Source: Mya arenaria
Taxonomy: Eukaryota > Mollusca > Bivalvia > Myida > Myidae
Direction: 5' to 3'
Assembly: GCF_026914265.1 (NCBI RefSeq)
Contig: NC_069138.1
Coordinates: forward strand, 55,996,085 to 56,060,084
DNA: 64,000 nucleotides
Within the stretch, counting starts at the first letter, position 1. The number at the start of each line of letters is the position of its first letter. A program made the position numbers and the translations under genes. Below, one piece after another: positions 41,590 to 52,265 of the stretch. The notes beneath the pieces are model-generated. The model was not told the DNA's origin. It ran no database searches and was given only the letters and a program-made list of their open reading frames with translations.

Positions 41590-44310
41590 AAGATGTGGAA
41601 AATACAACTGAAAGCGACCCTCGAAAACGAACACGAGAGGAATTGAGCAGCATAAGTGAATATGAATTAGGTATATCAAATCAAAATGAAACAACAAAAC
41701 AAAATAAACCAAAGAAAAAGAAAAGCAAAAAAACACAAGAACAGTCAGAAACTAATGAAGAACCATTTGAGCTAACGGACAACACAAGTGCAATCAAATC
41801 AATCATGAAACAACTAGACTCTATTAACAAAAAACTATCCAACGTGATCACGAAGGATGACAGATACGTAAATGATATAGTGGAAAAAGTTGTTGAAAAA
41901 AAAAAAATGTGCAAAAAATAACTGCAAAAGATGAGGAGGCCATTCAGGAAATTGTTGACAAATTAGTCGAGAAAAAGATAAACAAAATAAAGACAAGTTT
42001 TGAAAAACGCGTTGAAGTACTTGAATTGCAGCTTTTTGAAAAATCCGAAGAAAATGACAAACTAAAACAACAAATAGATAATTTAAACAAAACAATAATT
42101 GAAAAACAAGAAGAAACAATTGATACAAATACAATGTCAAAACACGAGGCAACGCAGACAAAGAAAAGAATGAACGATCTTGAATAATACACACGAATTA
42201 ACAACATCCGTGTGTACGGACTACCAGACTTAGACGAGCACGAAACTCCATCCAACACAATAGCAACGTTCTTAAAAGAAATTAAGAACTTGCAGCTCAA
42301 CATAAATGAGACAGATATAGACACAGGGCATCGCCTTGGGAAATTTCATATACACAAGCCCAGACCTATTATCATCAGGTTTATGTCGAGATTGATCAAA
42401 GATAGTATGCTGCGACACAAAAAGACACTCGGACAAAGGATTTTTTTTGTCAATGATGATCTCACTCGCCTTAACCAGCAAGTATTTACTTCAATACGTC
42501 TTAAAATGCAAGACGAGATCAAGTCAGTGTGGACCAGGAATGGCCGCATTTTATTCAGACGCCACGACGAAACAGTTACACAAGTTGAATTTGAAGACTA
42601 TGAACACTGGCTAGAATTACCTTGGCCTCAGCAGAATCGCCTACACTAGCATACTAACTTTTGTGAAACGGTATAGCTGCATCGTTGACAGTAGTATAAA
42701 AACACAGATCATTAGACCGAAAAGATCATATTGTCACTTTTTACTGTTTGAATAGCTCGTTATGGTAAAAGGGCCATTACAAGTTTTTAATACATTTCAT
42801 ATGATATAGGCAAAACATGTCATTTTACAAAACGTGTACTCCAAATTATACAATTATAACTTCACCGATCAACACTACTTGCTCGTTTTTCTACTGTATA
42901 TAATAACTATTTTGCAACATTTTCCCGATTTTGCTGCTCAATTGATCGAAGCTGAATCGTATGCTGCGCACCATTTAAAGCATATACAGGCAATGAAACA
43001 TTTTTGTTATAAGGCTTTCCTCATGCTTTGCAGCTCACTTATACCAGGGTAGTATAACATGTCATTTTAAACATTTAATATCATATCTCAATAGAAATAA
43101 TGTGTAGCCTTTTTTCCACATCTTGTAGCTTAACTGAATTACTAGTATGATGTTGTTTTTTGGGATATACCAGATTGCACACCAAACATGCATATAGTTT
43201 CATTGTAAAAAATATTTTATACAAAAGTATTTTGCTTCATGTATTGAATTCAAAACTAACCTATGTTTATATAGCATATTAATTAAGCATATAATATCAT
43301 ATCTAAACAGCATAAAATGAAATATGTCTAGAGTTCGTTTATTAATTTAAAGTAACACTGAAACAGCCTTGCTACAAATGTGTTGTTGTTCTTGTTGTTG
43401 TTGTTTTTGGTGGTTTTTGGTTGCAGAATTGCTTCCTTGCGTTTTTTTGCATCCAATATTTTAGATATTTTTTATGGATATTAAAATGGTAATAATAAAC
43501 ATAAATATTGATTATTTAGCATAATAAAAGATAATGTATATACACAATACATAAAAACACTTATAATTAATGCTGCCTTAATTTGTCCAACGTTTTCGGT
43601 TTTCATTTCGTTTTCGTATCGGAAAACCTTAATAGTAGTTGGATTTTTTTTTTGTTCCCTTATAAATAAAACTTGTTTAAATGCAAGTTGTTTATGCTTT
43701 CTTAATATACTTTAAATCTACAATTACTAAGGGAACAAAAATGTTTAAGTTAAAAAATAAAATTATTTACCTTTTAACTTATGCATGCGAATCTAAAGCA
43801 ATCTACTCTGCATTATTGTCCGCATTTATGCGAAATATATCACTGGTTATATAATGAAACACAACTCATAATTTTACCAAGAGCAGGGATAAGGCAATAC
43901 TTTCGCCTTTGTTACAATTTTATGAGAAAATATGTATATTAGAGCACGATAAAAAAGCATATGTTGACCGATGTGTCTGATCAATGTATCATTATATGCA
44001 ATTCTGTTTAATGATCGCTCCATACATGACGTTTATAAAACAAATATGCAGTTTTTTCTACATATAAACATGAATTGAGCATGTTTGATATGTTGTTCCT
44101 AAAATGAGTCTGTATTAAAAAAATATGTATGACTGTGTAAATGTGTGTACATGTGTATGTATGTGTGATTATATAGGTATTGAATGTTCAAATTTTAATG
44201 AGTTAATAGTAGGTCGTTTAATAACACTCGATATAAAAGTAAATAACAAAGATGTGATTCTTGTAAATGTTTATGGCCCAAATGATAACAATACTTGGCG
44301 TCGGAACAGT
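41590..44310 (+). mobile_element. LINE fragment: ORF1 and start of ORF2
   Basis: ORF1 pieces at 41595-41921, 41909-42187 and 42212-42649 show a basic/charged N-terminus, a coiled coil (VEVLELQLFEKSEENDKLKQ) and an L1-type RNA-binding region (INNIRVYGLPDLDEHET, DTGHRLGKFHIHKPRPIIIR, VWTRNGRILFRRHD). At 44180-44310, VGRLITLDIK and VILVNVYGPNDNN is an endonuclease start. The group looks L1/Tx1-like. ORF1 has one frame change near the A-run at 41900 and one stop near 42185. The region between ORF1 and the endonuclease is degenerate and ORF2 ends early. Confidence 0.8.
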
Positions 44311-45465
44311 TAAGTTAAAATTAAAAAAAAACTGCCAACGAAATCGCTCGCCAACAAGGACTCTTTTATAAGCTGGTGGATGATTTAACCTTAAAGCTCT
44401 GTTGAAAAGCGTTACTAACTCTATTCCTCAAAATCCTGGACTTCAAAAACAATATTTGATCATATATCAACATTTGTTGAAGGGTTATAGTTGTCAGTAT
44501 CTTTGTTTTAACACTCCTTGTGATTTGCTACACTTATTTTCGTCATAACAAGTGCATTTTACAAAATATGAGCGAGTCCCTTGAACAGACGGATACCAAT
44601 ATGTTATCGCTATTATACTGACACGTTATAAGACCTGAACGTTTTGTAAGCTTTACTCTTTTGATGAAAAAGGATTTCCCTAATTATTTTGTGTTTATCA
44701 ACATAACACATTAGAAAAGGTCAACGGCAAGTGGTATCTTAAAATGGAACTTCTTTCAGAAACAGATGAAAACATAACAGACAATAAACAAAAACATATT
44801 TATTTAAGATGTTGTTTCAGTCTCTCATTGAGGTCAAATGTAATTGAAAGATTGTTATTGCATAATAAAACAAACCGTTGAAAAAAAATCATAAAAATGT
44901 CGAACTCGTAATGTCAAAATCATAATTTTAAGTACTTACAAACGTATTAGAATAAAAAAAAGTCACGTTATTGGCGTCGTTACACAGCTGATATATTTTG
45001 CAGATATATAATGTGTTGTCATTTTGGAGTGAAATGTTTGTCTTAAATTAATTGCATCCTGGCATTCAGCGAAGTCAAAATCGCTATATGAATGATGAAA
45101 CGCCAGTATATCGTTCTCGCTATCCATATTAACTGAAAAAAGAGAAAATGCAAATTAATGATACGGCAATTCCCTTAGAAATTGATTAAATAACAATGAT
45201 CGTACTATCTTATTTCTTTTTGTAATTATACAATGTACCTTTCAGAAACGAGATTATCTGTCAAATATTTAACTGTATTCTTGTCTAGCCTATCGGAATC
45301 GTATTTCTTCTGAAGATTTGATATTTGTGAAATGTGTTTTCGTCTAGTGACGACTCTTCTGCTTGGTCCTAATCAGTGTGCCTTTATCAGGAACGTTGGT
45401 GAAGTTAAGGCTATTGGGCTTGTCTTTGCAGTTTCTATTGTTCTATTAAGTTTATTGAAACTTAA
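44311..45465. other. spacer, nothing recognised
   Basis: AT-rich. A + strand frame starting 45332 has a hydrophobic run (AIGLVFAVSIVLLSLL), but it lies against the sushi relic on the other strand and shows no splice support. Confidence 0.4.
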
Positions 45466-45650
45466 GCGCAATCATTACGCAAGTAATCTGGAGCTTGCCC
45501 GGACCAGTTTCCAGATGCACCGCAGATAAGCCAATTGCCGTATCGATTTGGTTGATGTATCATAAAATTGCTCCTTCATCCAACCAGACAGGAAATTCCA
45601 TATGCGTTGTCCCATCTATGGCAAAGCAGTGCTCCATTCTGAGGTTGCTT
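45466..45650 (-). pseudogene. sushi (CCP) relic, opposite strand
   Basis: On the - strand PCEPLKQPQNGALLC, then NAYGISCLVG, a stop, then NRYGNWLICGASGNWSGQAP and NDC. The sushi order of Cys, Asn-Gly, Cys, Cys-Gly, Trp and final Cys is plain, but a TGA interrupts the middle. It is a host exon relic of the receptor family. Confidence 0.75.
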
Positions 45651-45961
45651 CAATGGTTCACATGGCGTTGCTTTGAAACATAAAGTCGGTCTGCTAAAGG
45701 ATGAAAATTCATGTTCGGATAATAACATTGAATCGCGCTTTCGGGACTGACCGACATTCAAAAGATTCCAACATATTTAATAATATTAGCCTATGTTTAG
45801 TTTAAAGCAACACATAGCCATCTAGTCTAGTATAATAATGAATGATGTTCATATACCGTTAGGTAGGTGTTGAATTCAAAGTCTTCATGTCTAAATCACT
45901 ATGAAATACACGTCTATTTTAAGAACGAGAATGGAATTAATAATATTCAGTTATAACTTAC

Positions 45962-46208
45962 GTCGAACCGAAAAGTTAAATGAACATTCTGTGCGCAATC
46001 CATTCTAAATTTTCGTTGCTGCATACGTGATGATAAAGTCTCCCCATGGAAAAAACGGAGTGTGAACTTTCGTAGATTTTAGAAAGCCTCAATTTTGAAT
46101 TCATAGGGTCAAAAAACATTGGTTCTGTCCAGGAAACAAGTTTTGTCTTTTCAGTGGCGTTCACTTTAAAACTGGCAGAGCATTTTTGCACAATTGGGGG
46201 TTGGACAT
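45962..46208 (-). pseudogene. HYR relic, opposite strand
   Basis: The acceptor CTTGTTGCAG and donor GAC^GTAAGT are both kept. The first half reads DVQPPIVQKC and TKLVSWTEPMFFDPMNS. The second half (PWGDFIITYAATK, then ECSFNFSV) is in a different frame and carries a stop after ATKI. So there is one frameshift and one stop in an otherwise single-exon HYR, comparable to exon 6 of the main gene. Confidence 0.8.
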
Positions 46209-46524
46209 CTGCAACAAGATTTGTTATAGGCAATGATGAACATAATCGTAATATTTTGCGCGCAAAATGAATGTTAATTTGTTAAATGCTGTTCAATTTC
46301 ATAATATTGGCACATTTTACAAATCGTTATTAAATCAAAACCATTTTTTTCCTATAACGGCGAATTTAGAGTCGTACAAGGATGTCCTTATAAATAAACG
46401 ATATAATTCGTCGTGATCCTAAATTACTTACTGAGCTACCGTTTATATGAACTGGAAAACCCACCATTTATACAGGCCTACCAGTGGAATACAGAAGTTA
46501 GTATTTCGTAATGAGATCATTTAC

Positions 46525-46638
46525 ATTCTTCAAAAATATTTCCGTTCCACCCGCTTGAGCAATGACATTCAAAGTCCTCGACCTAATGAACGCAACTTCC
46601 TTCGTTATGGCATGGCGAACTTTTGCAACTGGCAACGA
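46525..46638 (-). pseudogene. EGF relic, opposite strand
   Basis: On the - strand VASCKSSPCHNEGSCVH, stop, VEDFECHCSSGWNGN and then C. Six Cys in EGF spacing with a TAG in the middle loop. The acceptor GATAG gives phase 1. It lies 5' of the HYR relic in - strand order. Confidence 0.75.
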
Positions 46639-46639
46639 C

Positions 46640-47558
46640 TATCAAACCGAAGAATAATTTAATGCGGTAACAATATAACGGTTTTAAATTGATACTTGCA
46701 TATTTGTTTTGGAACCATTTTACGACACAAATAAAAACATCACAAAGAATAGCATCGCGATATATTTTCAGCAAATATGTACGCCTGGCTGCCATGTATA
46801 GAAATCAATCATGTGTTTCATTCACTCAAATTTTCAATTTCTTTCACTGGCTTCAGGAGAGCCAAAGTATGTATACTAGAAATCTGTTAACAGCATCACT
46901 AGTGAATCCGGTTGAATCCCCCAACCATCCTAATAATCGTCCAAGTTAACTTTTTATTTCAATAGCGGAGACAAAAAGTAATAAAATGCGCCAAAAATGC
47001 ACCATTTCGGACTAGAAATTGTTAAAATTATCTTAGAGAGTACCCCCAAAACACCCCTGCCAACACCTTAAACCAAAAACAATTGGTTCTGAGGGAGGGG
47101 CGCAGTAAAAAAAAAGTTGCGCTCATAAGTAATGCCCCCTAAAGTCAGATTCTGGATCCGCCCCCGAGGATATTGCCTGGACATTTTAAGTGTGACTTTC
47201 TTAATTGCAGTTGAATTGAAGCTCTCCACGCCTAAATATATTCACCAAACTTTTGACTGCCCTCCCTGTCAAACAACCATTTATAACCCTAGCAACAAAA
47301 GATCAACATGTAACATAGAAACAATTTCATGGTAAGATTATGAGTTTCCAAACTGAATAACCAAATCACCTCTTGAGTATAAAACTCGATTATATTCTGA
47401 CATGGAAATTGCATTTTTTGCCAGTCTTGATTATATTTTGGACATCTCAATATCTTTATACGCACAGGGTTTTTGTAACAATTAGTAATTAGTAATAATT
47501 AGAAAACACCAAAATCAAATAAGGTTGATGGCCGTGATAGTAAGTAAATACAGTCATG
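46640..47558. other. spacer with a repeat-derived stretch at 46980-47165
   Basis: Between about 46985 and 47165, ATGCGCCAAAAATGCACCAT and CTGGATCCGCCCCCGAGG look like part of a dispersed repeat also traced at 4550-4640. The rest is featureless. A + frame near 47250 with CPPCQTTIYNPSNKRSTC is too short to assign. Confidence 0.35.
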
Positions 47559-47845
47559 TTAAAGCTGCACTCTCACATATTGACAGTTATGCCATTTATT
47601 AATATTTTTGTCCCAGCTTTAGCTGATTTTGGCGGCAATGCCTTCAAAATCAGTCATATTAGAAAACTTGCAATAGAACCATCACACTTTTATACATAAA
47701 ACATAATTTTCTAACATAAAATTGAAAATCTGCGATCTGATCTTATGTCAGCAGTCTTATATCACTTGTTTCCAGGTATATATCCAAGAATTGGCTAATT
47801 CCAAGACAAAAACAATGTCAAAACGGTCAATCTATGCAGCTTTAA
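47559..47845. mobile_element. TIR element family A, copy 4
   Basis: Left end TTAAAGCTGCACTCTCACAT. The right end GGTCAATCTATGCAGCTTTA has lost the GAGAGTG block. About 290 bp, the shortest and most eroded of the four copies. Confidence 0.7.
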
Positions 47846-50800
47846 GACAGTGAAACCCATGATAGCTTTTTCAAAAATAAAAACATCCAGGAAAAAAACA
47901 ATCAGCAGAAAATAGCATCTTCCAGTATTAAATCTTGAGGGTCAGATAATGTCATACATCACCTCTTCTGGATATAATTTTGACAGCTCTCGCATGAAAA
48001 CTGTTGACTGCTACCGTAGCAAAAGTCGCGAGAGTGCTTTCCCGTGGATTAAAAGGGTACCAGCATTTGGTTTCCGTTCCCATTTTATATTGCTGTCGCA
48101 GGATACCAAAATTGTGTGGTTCTCTTTTAATTTCATTCGTTAAGTTGCGTTCGTCAAGATGCATTCGTCTATATGCTTATTGGCAAATGCATACTGCTAT
48201 GTTTGATTGATGTATAATAATTAAGTTAGCCTTTAATGGTCTTTTTACATTATATTCATATAATAAGTAATGATATTAGAAGATTAATTGTACTCTTGTA
48301 TTTTAATTAATACACAATAGTCAATTAAATGTAAAAAAACTTGACATCTGTCATTTATCGGTTAAATGTAGACATTAAGCAATAAAATGAAGGAAACTGA
48401 AAGTTGTACACATAGACACATGCGGTAGACCATACAAACACGAACGAAGCAATTGCATGAAGGCACTTACGATTTAAACGAATGCATTAGCAATTTCAAA
48501 AGAGAAATGTCAGAAAGCAGCATGCATTAACTGGCGGATAATCCCTTCCATACGACCGAGCGTAGGGTGTTTTGCGGAAACGAGGTTTACCTAGAATGAA
48601 CCTTTCTCCCACCTCAGATAAGTAGATACAATGATTTAACCATGCTAGAAGTTCTTATCTTGCCCACGGGCGAAGATAAAATGCCCGTATGGAGCTTCGT
48701 TTTAATGGTTGCCACATTGTAACTACCAATTGGATATCAATAATCTACTAAATGATTAAATGTGAGCCTGTTGGCGGGGGCATAAGCATGAACACTAAGC
48801 AGTGGTATCGTTCGAAAAGAAAATGTATAAAGTAAAATCTTTGTGGGCCTTTTTCTTTAATATTAATTTAAATAACGATATTTATATTAAGTGGAAGAAA
48901 ACGTAAAATAGTAGAAAATTCCTGATTTGTTTAACTTATTCAGAACAGTTTGAAGAATGCTCAACAATTATTTTCGAATATCTTCGCCGACATTGACTTC
49001 GAATAGTTTTCTTTGTGCCTTCCTCAAAAGTCGTTTTGGTTTCTTGGAGATTATTCTCAGGGAATTGCAATTTCCAGCACTAATTGCATTGCAAAAACGT
49101 AATACACGGAATAATTAAAAATCACAAATACATCCGATCGATTTAATTCTGTCTATAAGTGAATTCATACTTAGATGATATCCAACAAAAATTACTTTAA
49201 AATCACTATACTTTTAACAAAATATGCTTTCATTAAAATTGTGACGTCATAATTAGTGATAACTTGATGACGTAGTTTCCAGTTTCAAAATACTAAGTAC
49301 CGACTGTCTTAAAAAATGTTTTTCACGAAATAAAGACGAAATACCACGGCGTGCTCTGCTCTTCAGATTTAGATGGAACATGTACTGCTGTAATCAAATA
49401 AATCTTCATTACAAATACAAAGTGAGAAGTAAACGTTTATTTTGCTCGAATATTACCAATTAAGCAATTGTTTATGCAAATATTAGCATGTGGAGTGATA
49501 TATATTCAGCACAATAGAAATAGAACAATGTTATATTACTCATGTGCCGAAACAAGGTATAGTATGTGGTAAAATGGAGTTTAAACTTTCAAAATACATT
49601 TAATTAATAGTTATCGCACCCCTAATTTAGCTGATACTTGAAGTTATCAACTTTAAACACATTAGATTCTTCTTTTTTTAGAATGAAATCGTAAACATGA
49701 ACACGTTCTGACAGTCTTACAATCACCGTAGGCAACCACGGTTATGTACTTTATTCCGTTACCCTTTATACATCCCGTGGGACGATTGACTGACAAAATC
49801 TTGTTTATAAGAATTTGCATAAGGCAGGAGAGACCTCTCCTGAGAGACAACTCTCCTTCCAATGAAATCGGATGTTACAATTATACACTATTTAATAGCC
49901 CTGTATTATAAGCTGTCTCCAGAGGCAAGTGATCTTAGTGGCTGTTATTATATTTGTAGTAATCTTGCGGGTCGGATTTAATTCGAGATTTCGCCAGAAT
50001 ACTTTTCATACGGGAAAACATTAATATGAGTGTCTGTAAATGTTTCCGCATTTTTTCCTTGCAGAACCAACGCAACTGCCTAATTCAATATTTATGATTA
50101 CGATATTTTTTAGACAAATCGCCCGCAATACACAAAGCATAACACAGTAGTGTATCGGGGTTATCCGACGATGTCTTACAATATAGTTTTGAAAGGCACA
50201 CACATTTCATCTGTATTTTCTCGAGATAACTGCAACATGTGTTAATAAACTGGTTTAGTGTTCTCAGCAAAAGTTTTCTGCTCTAAAACACGTACTAAAC
50301 ATACTAGAAAAGGTACTTGTAAACTACTTTGAATCAGCTTGAACCTTAAAGGCTGAAAACCTGACTTACCAGAAAATATTGTTTGGTCTCTCAAAGTTGC
50401 AGTGTATATATATAAGATATTGTTTTCACCCACATCGGTTTGAGGCTAGGTAAGCGATTAGGACCTTATTCTTACTCTTTAAAACCCATATAACCCAATT
50501 TAATATACCCTGACGCACCCCAACACCAAAAGCTTCTAAAACTGCATAATGTGTAAAGTGATGAAACTGCGTGGAATGGATGATGTAAACAATGACCGAT
50601 TCAAGCTCAAAATTGTAACTTGTTTGCAAAATATAAACAAAATACCTGGCTACAGATGCAATGTCAATTGATCCCCATACTGGTACAACTATCCTTATCG
50701 ATGTAAGTTGTTGGAAACAACTACGCTCACTCCGCCCATTCTTAATCATTAAGATTTTTTCTTCAGGCCATCTAAGTGTATTTTCCTGTACATAAACATT

Positions 50801-50907
50801 AAATAGTGTCGCAGGGCAAACTAATGTTGCATAAACTGTAGCATTCCATTGCAGTACTCTCCCTTATTATTTTATTGAAGCGCATCAGTGATTTATCAAC
50901 GAAAATG
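47846..50907. other. intergenic, nothing firmly recognised
   Basis: AT-rich. A short hairpin TTATCTTGCCC...GGGCGAAGATAA is at about 48655-48678. A 107-codon - strand frame at 50426-50749 lacks domains and splice support. No gene is called. Confidence 0.4.
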
Positions 50908-51555
50908 TAACTTCATCTTAAACATACATTATTTATGTAAATACATGGAGTTAAGTATGCTCATTTAATACTGTTGATCTTTGAAATTAATAGACTTTAC
51001 AAAAAAAATATGACACCTTTATTACCTTTCCGGTTATAAAATTAATACATAATTGCTAATGGAAGTATTTAGTACCGAATTCGATGCAATATACAGATTG
51101 ACATTACCTATAAAGCCATTCATTTTGTTTCAAAATAACTTATCGGTTGAGAGGTTGTAACCCACTTTTGCCTTGTTGGTGTGTTAGTGAAGTTGGAACG
51201 TTAGAGGGGACGGTTTGCGTAGTAAAAAAACTGGCAATACCATCAAACTACTTGTTTAAACTTTTCTTATGGTTGGTTCGCTCTGACAGAAAACGAAGGA
51301 GTACTCATAGAGGTAACATACTTTGTTTTAAACATTGAATTAATAGTAATACTGATTTGTATTCAAACAACTAACACGATTGACTAACAAATCGCAAATT
51401 TTAATATACCGTTTAATATTGGTATTATTAGAGGTGCAACTTCTGTAACATATAATACTGGTGCAAGTCGATTTGATTCAAACTGACAGTCAACGTTTCG
51501 GCCTGGCTTTTCTTTTGGACATACGATCGGCTCGATGTAAAAAAAAGGTTAATTT

Positions 51556-51715
51556 CATCCATTACTACTACCACTTCTACTGCTGCTGCTGCTGGTGGTG
51601 GTGGTGCTGCTGCAGGTGGTGCTGCTGCTGCTACTGCTACTGCTACTGCTACTGCTACTACTACTACTACTACAACTACTTATACTAATGCTACTTCCAC
51701 TGCTGCTTCTACTGC
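51556..51715. repeat. (CTG/CTA)n triplet tract, P copy 1
   Basis: Mixed CTG, CTA, GGT and CTT triplets, about 160 bp. The tract at the same relative place in copy 2 is about 700 bp. Confidence 0.95.
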
Positions 51716-51920
51716 GTTGTTATATTTAAAAAAAATGCTGTGGAAACATGATGACAATTATCCGTTCAACATCTTCAGGACGTCCTTGCACTGAGTAGTA
51801 ACAAGTGCTTTCTATTTTTGTCATGAGCTAGATAGCAGACAAAACGCTATAGGAGAATTAACCTTGACAAAGATATTTTACGCAGTTTGCTCGGTTTCAA
51901 AGAATCGAATGCACTTTTCT

Positions 51921-51950
51921 GAAAATTGAAAACGAAACTTCTATATTAAT
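51921..51950 (+). promoter_or_regulatory. ISRE-like motif and TATA-like box, P copy 1
   Basis: GAAAATTGAAAACGAAACTT, a run of GAAA-type half sites spaced six apart as in interferon-regulatory-factor elements, is followed at once by CTATATTAAT. The putative ATG of the downstream gene is about 100 bp further on. The same pair occurs in copy 2. Sequence evidence only. Confidence 0.45.
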
Positions 51951-52052
51951 AGTTCTAGGAATTAGTTGGAGCCACTCTTTGTCAATTCATATTTTTTGCA
52001 TGTTTCTGAAAGCTTTACTTTTTTCCAATATCATGATAAACCAAATAAAATA

Positions 52053-52265
52053 ATGATACAATTAAATACCAAAATTCGAAGAAATCTACAGAAAGAGTCG
52101 GTTCCTTTATTAAAGGGTCGATCGGTTCACCGGAAACAGACTTATCATTTATATTGGCCTAACGAATTCCAGTCGACCAGTAACCGAGATTTAGGCAAAA
52201 CCCCTGAAGAAATTCAAATTTATTTAAATAAATCATCAAGTTCTTGCAATGCATTGGGATTAGAG
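52053..52265 (+). CDS. putative exon 1 of the vWA-peptidase gene
   Basis: ATG at 52053, 71 open codons (LLKGRSVHRKQTYHLYWPNE, then LGKTPEEIQIYLNKSSSS), donor TTAGAG^GTACTG in phase 0. It sits about 100 bp after the TATA-like box of segment P and its start overlaps sequence conserved in P copy 2. No domain is recognised. It is called because the phase, the promoter position and the composition agree. Confidence 0.4.

Larger units (their letters stand above)
50908..52085 (+). repeat. repeated promoter-like segment P, copy 1
   Basis: Two blocks match copy 2: 50908-51240 against 59925-60235 (anchors GAATTCGATG.AATATACAGA, AAAGCCATT, GAGG.GGACGGTTT.CGTAGTA) and 51780-52085 against 62325-62615 (anchors AGTAACAAGTGC, ATTTTACGCAGTTTGCTC/ATTTAACGCAGTTTGCTC, ATGTTTCTGAAAGCTTT). 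A CTA/CTG triplet tract lies between the blocks in both copies. Its right end leads directly into the putative first exon of the vWA-peptidase gene. Confidence 0.75.

Noticed and set aside
45332-45529. + strand frame with a hydrophobic run that could be a membrane helix
   Set aside because: It overlaps the opposite-strand sushi relic, has no splice or promoter support and no homology I recognise.
47250-47335. + strand CPPCQTTIYNPSNKRSTC as a GCC2-like relic
   Set aside because: Too few matching positions, and neither splice site is convincing.
50426-50749. 107-codon - strand frame
   Set aside because: No domain, no clear splice sites, hydrophobic AT-rich composition expected by chance.
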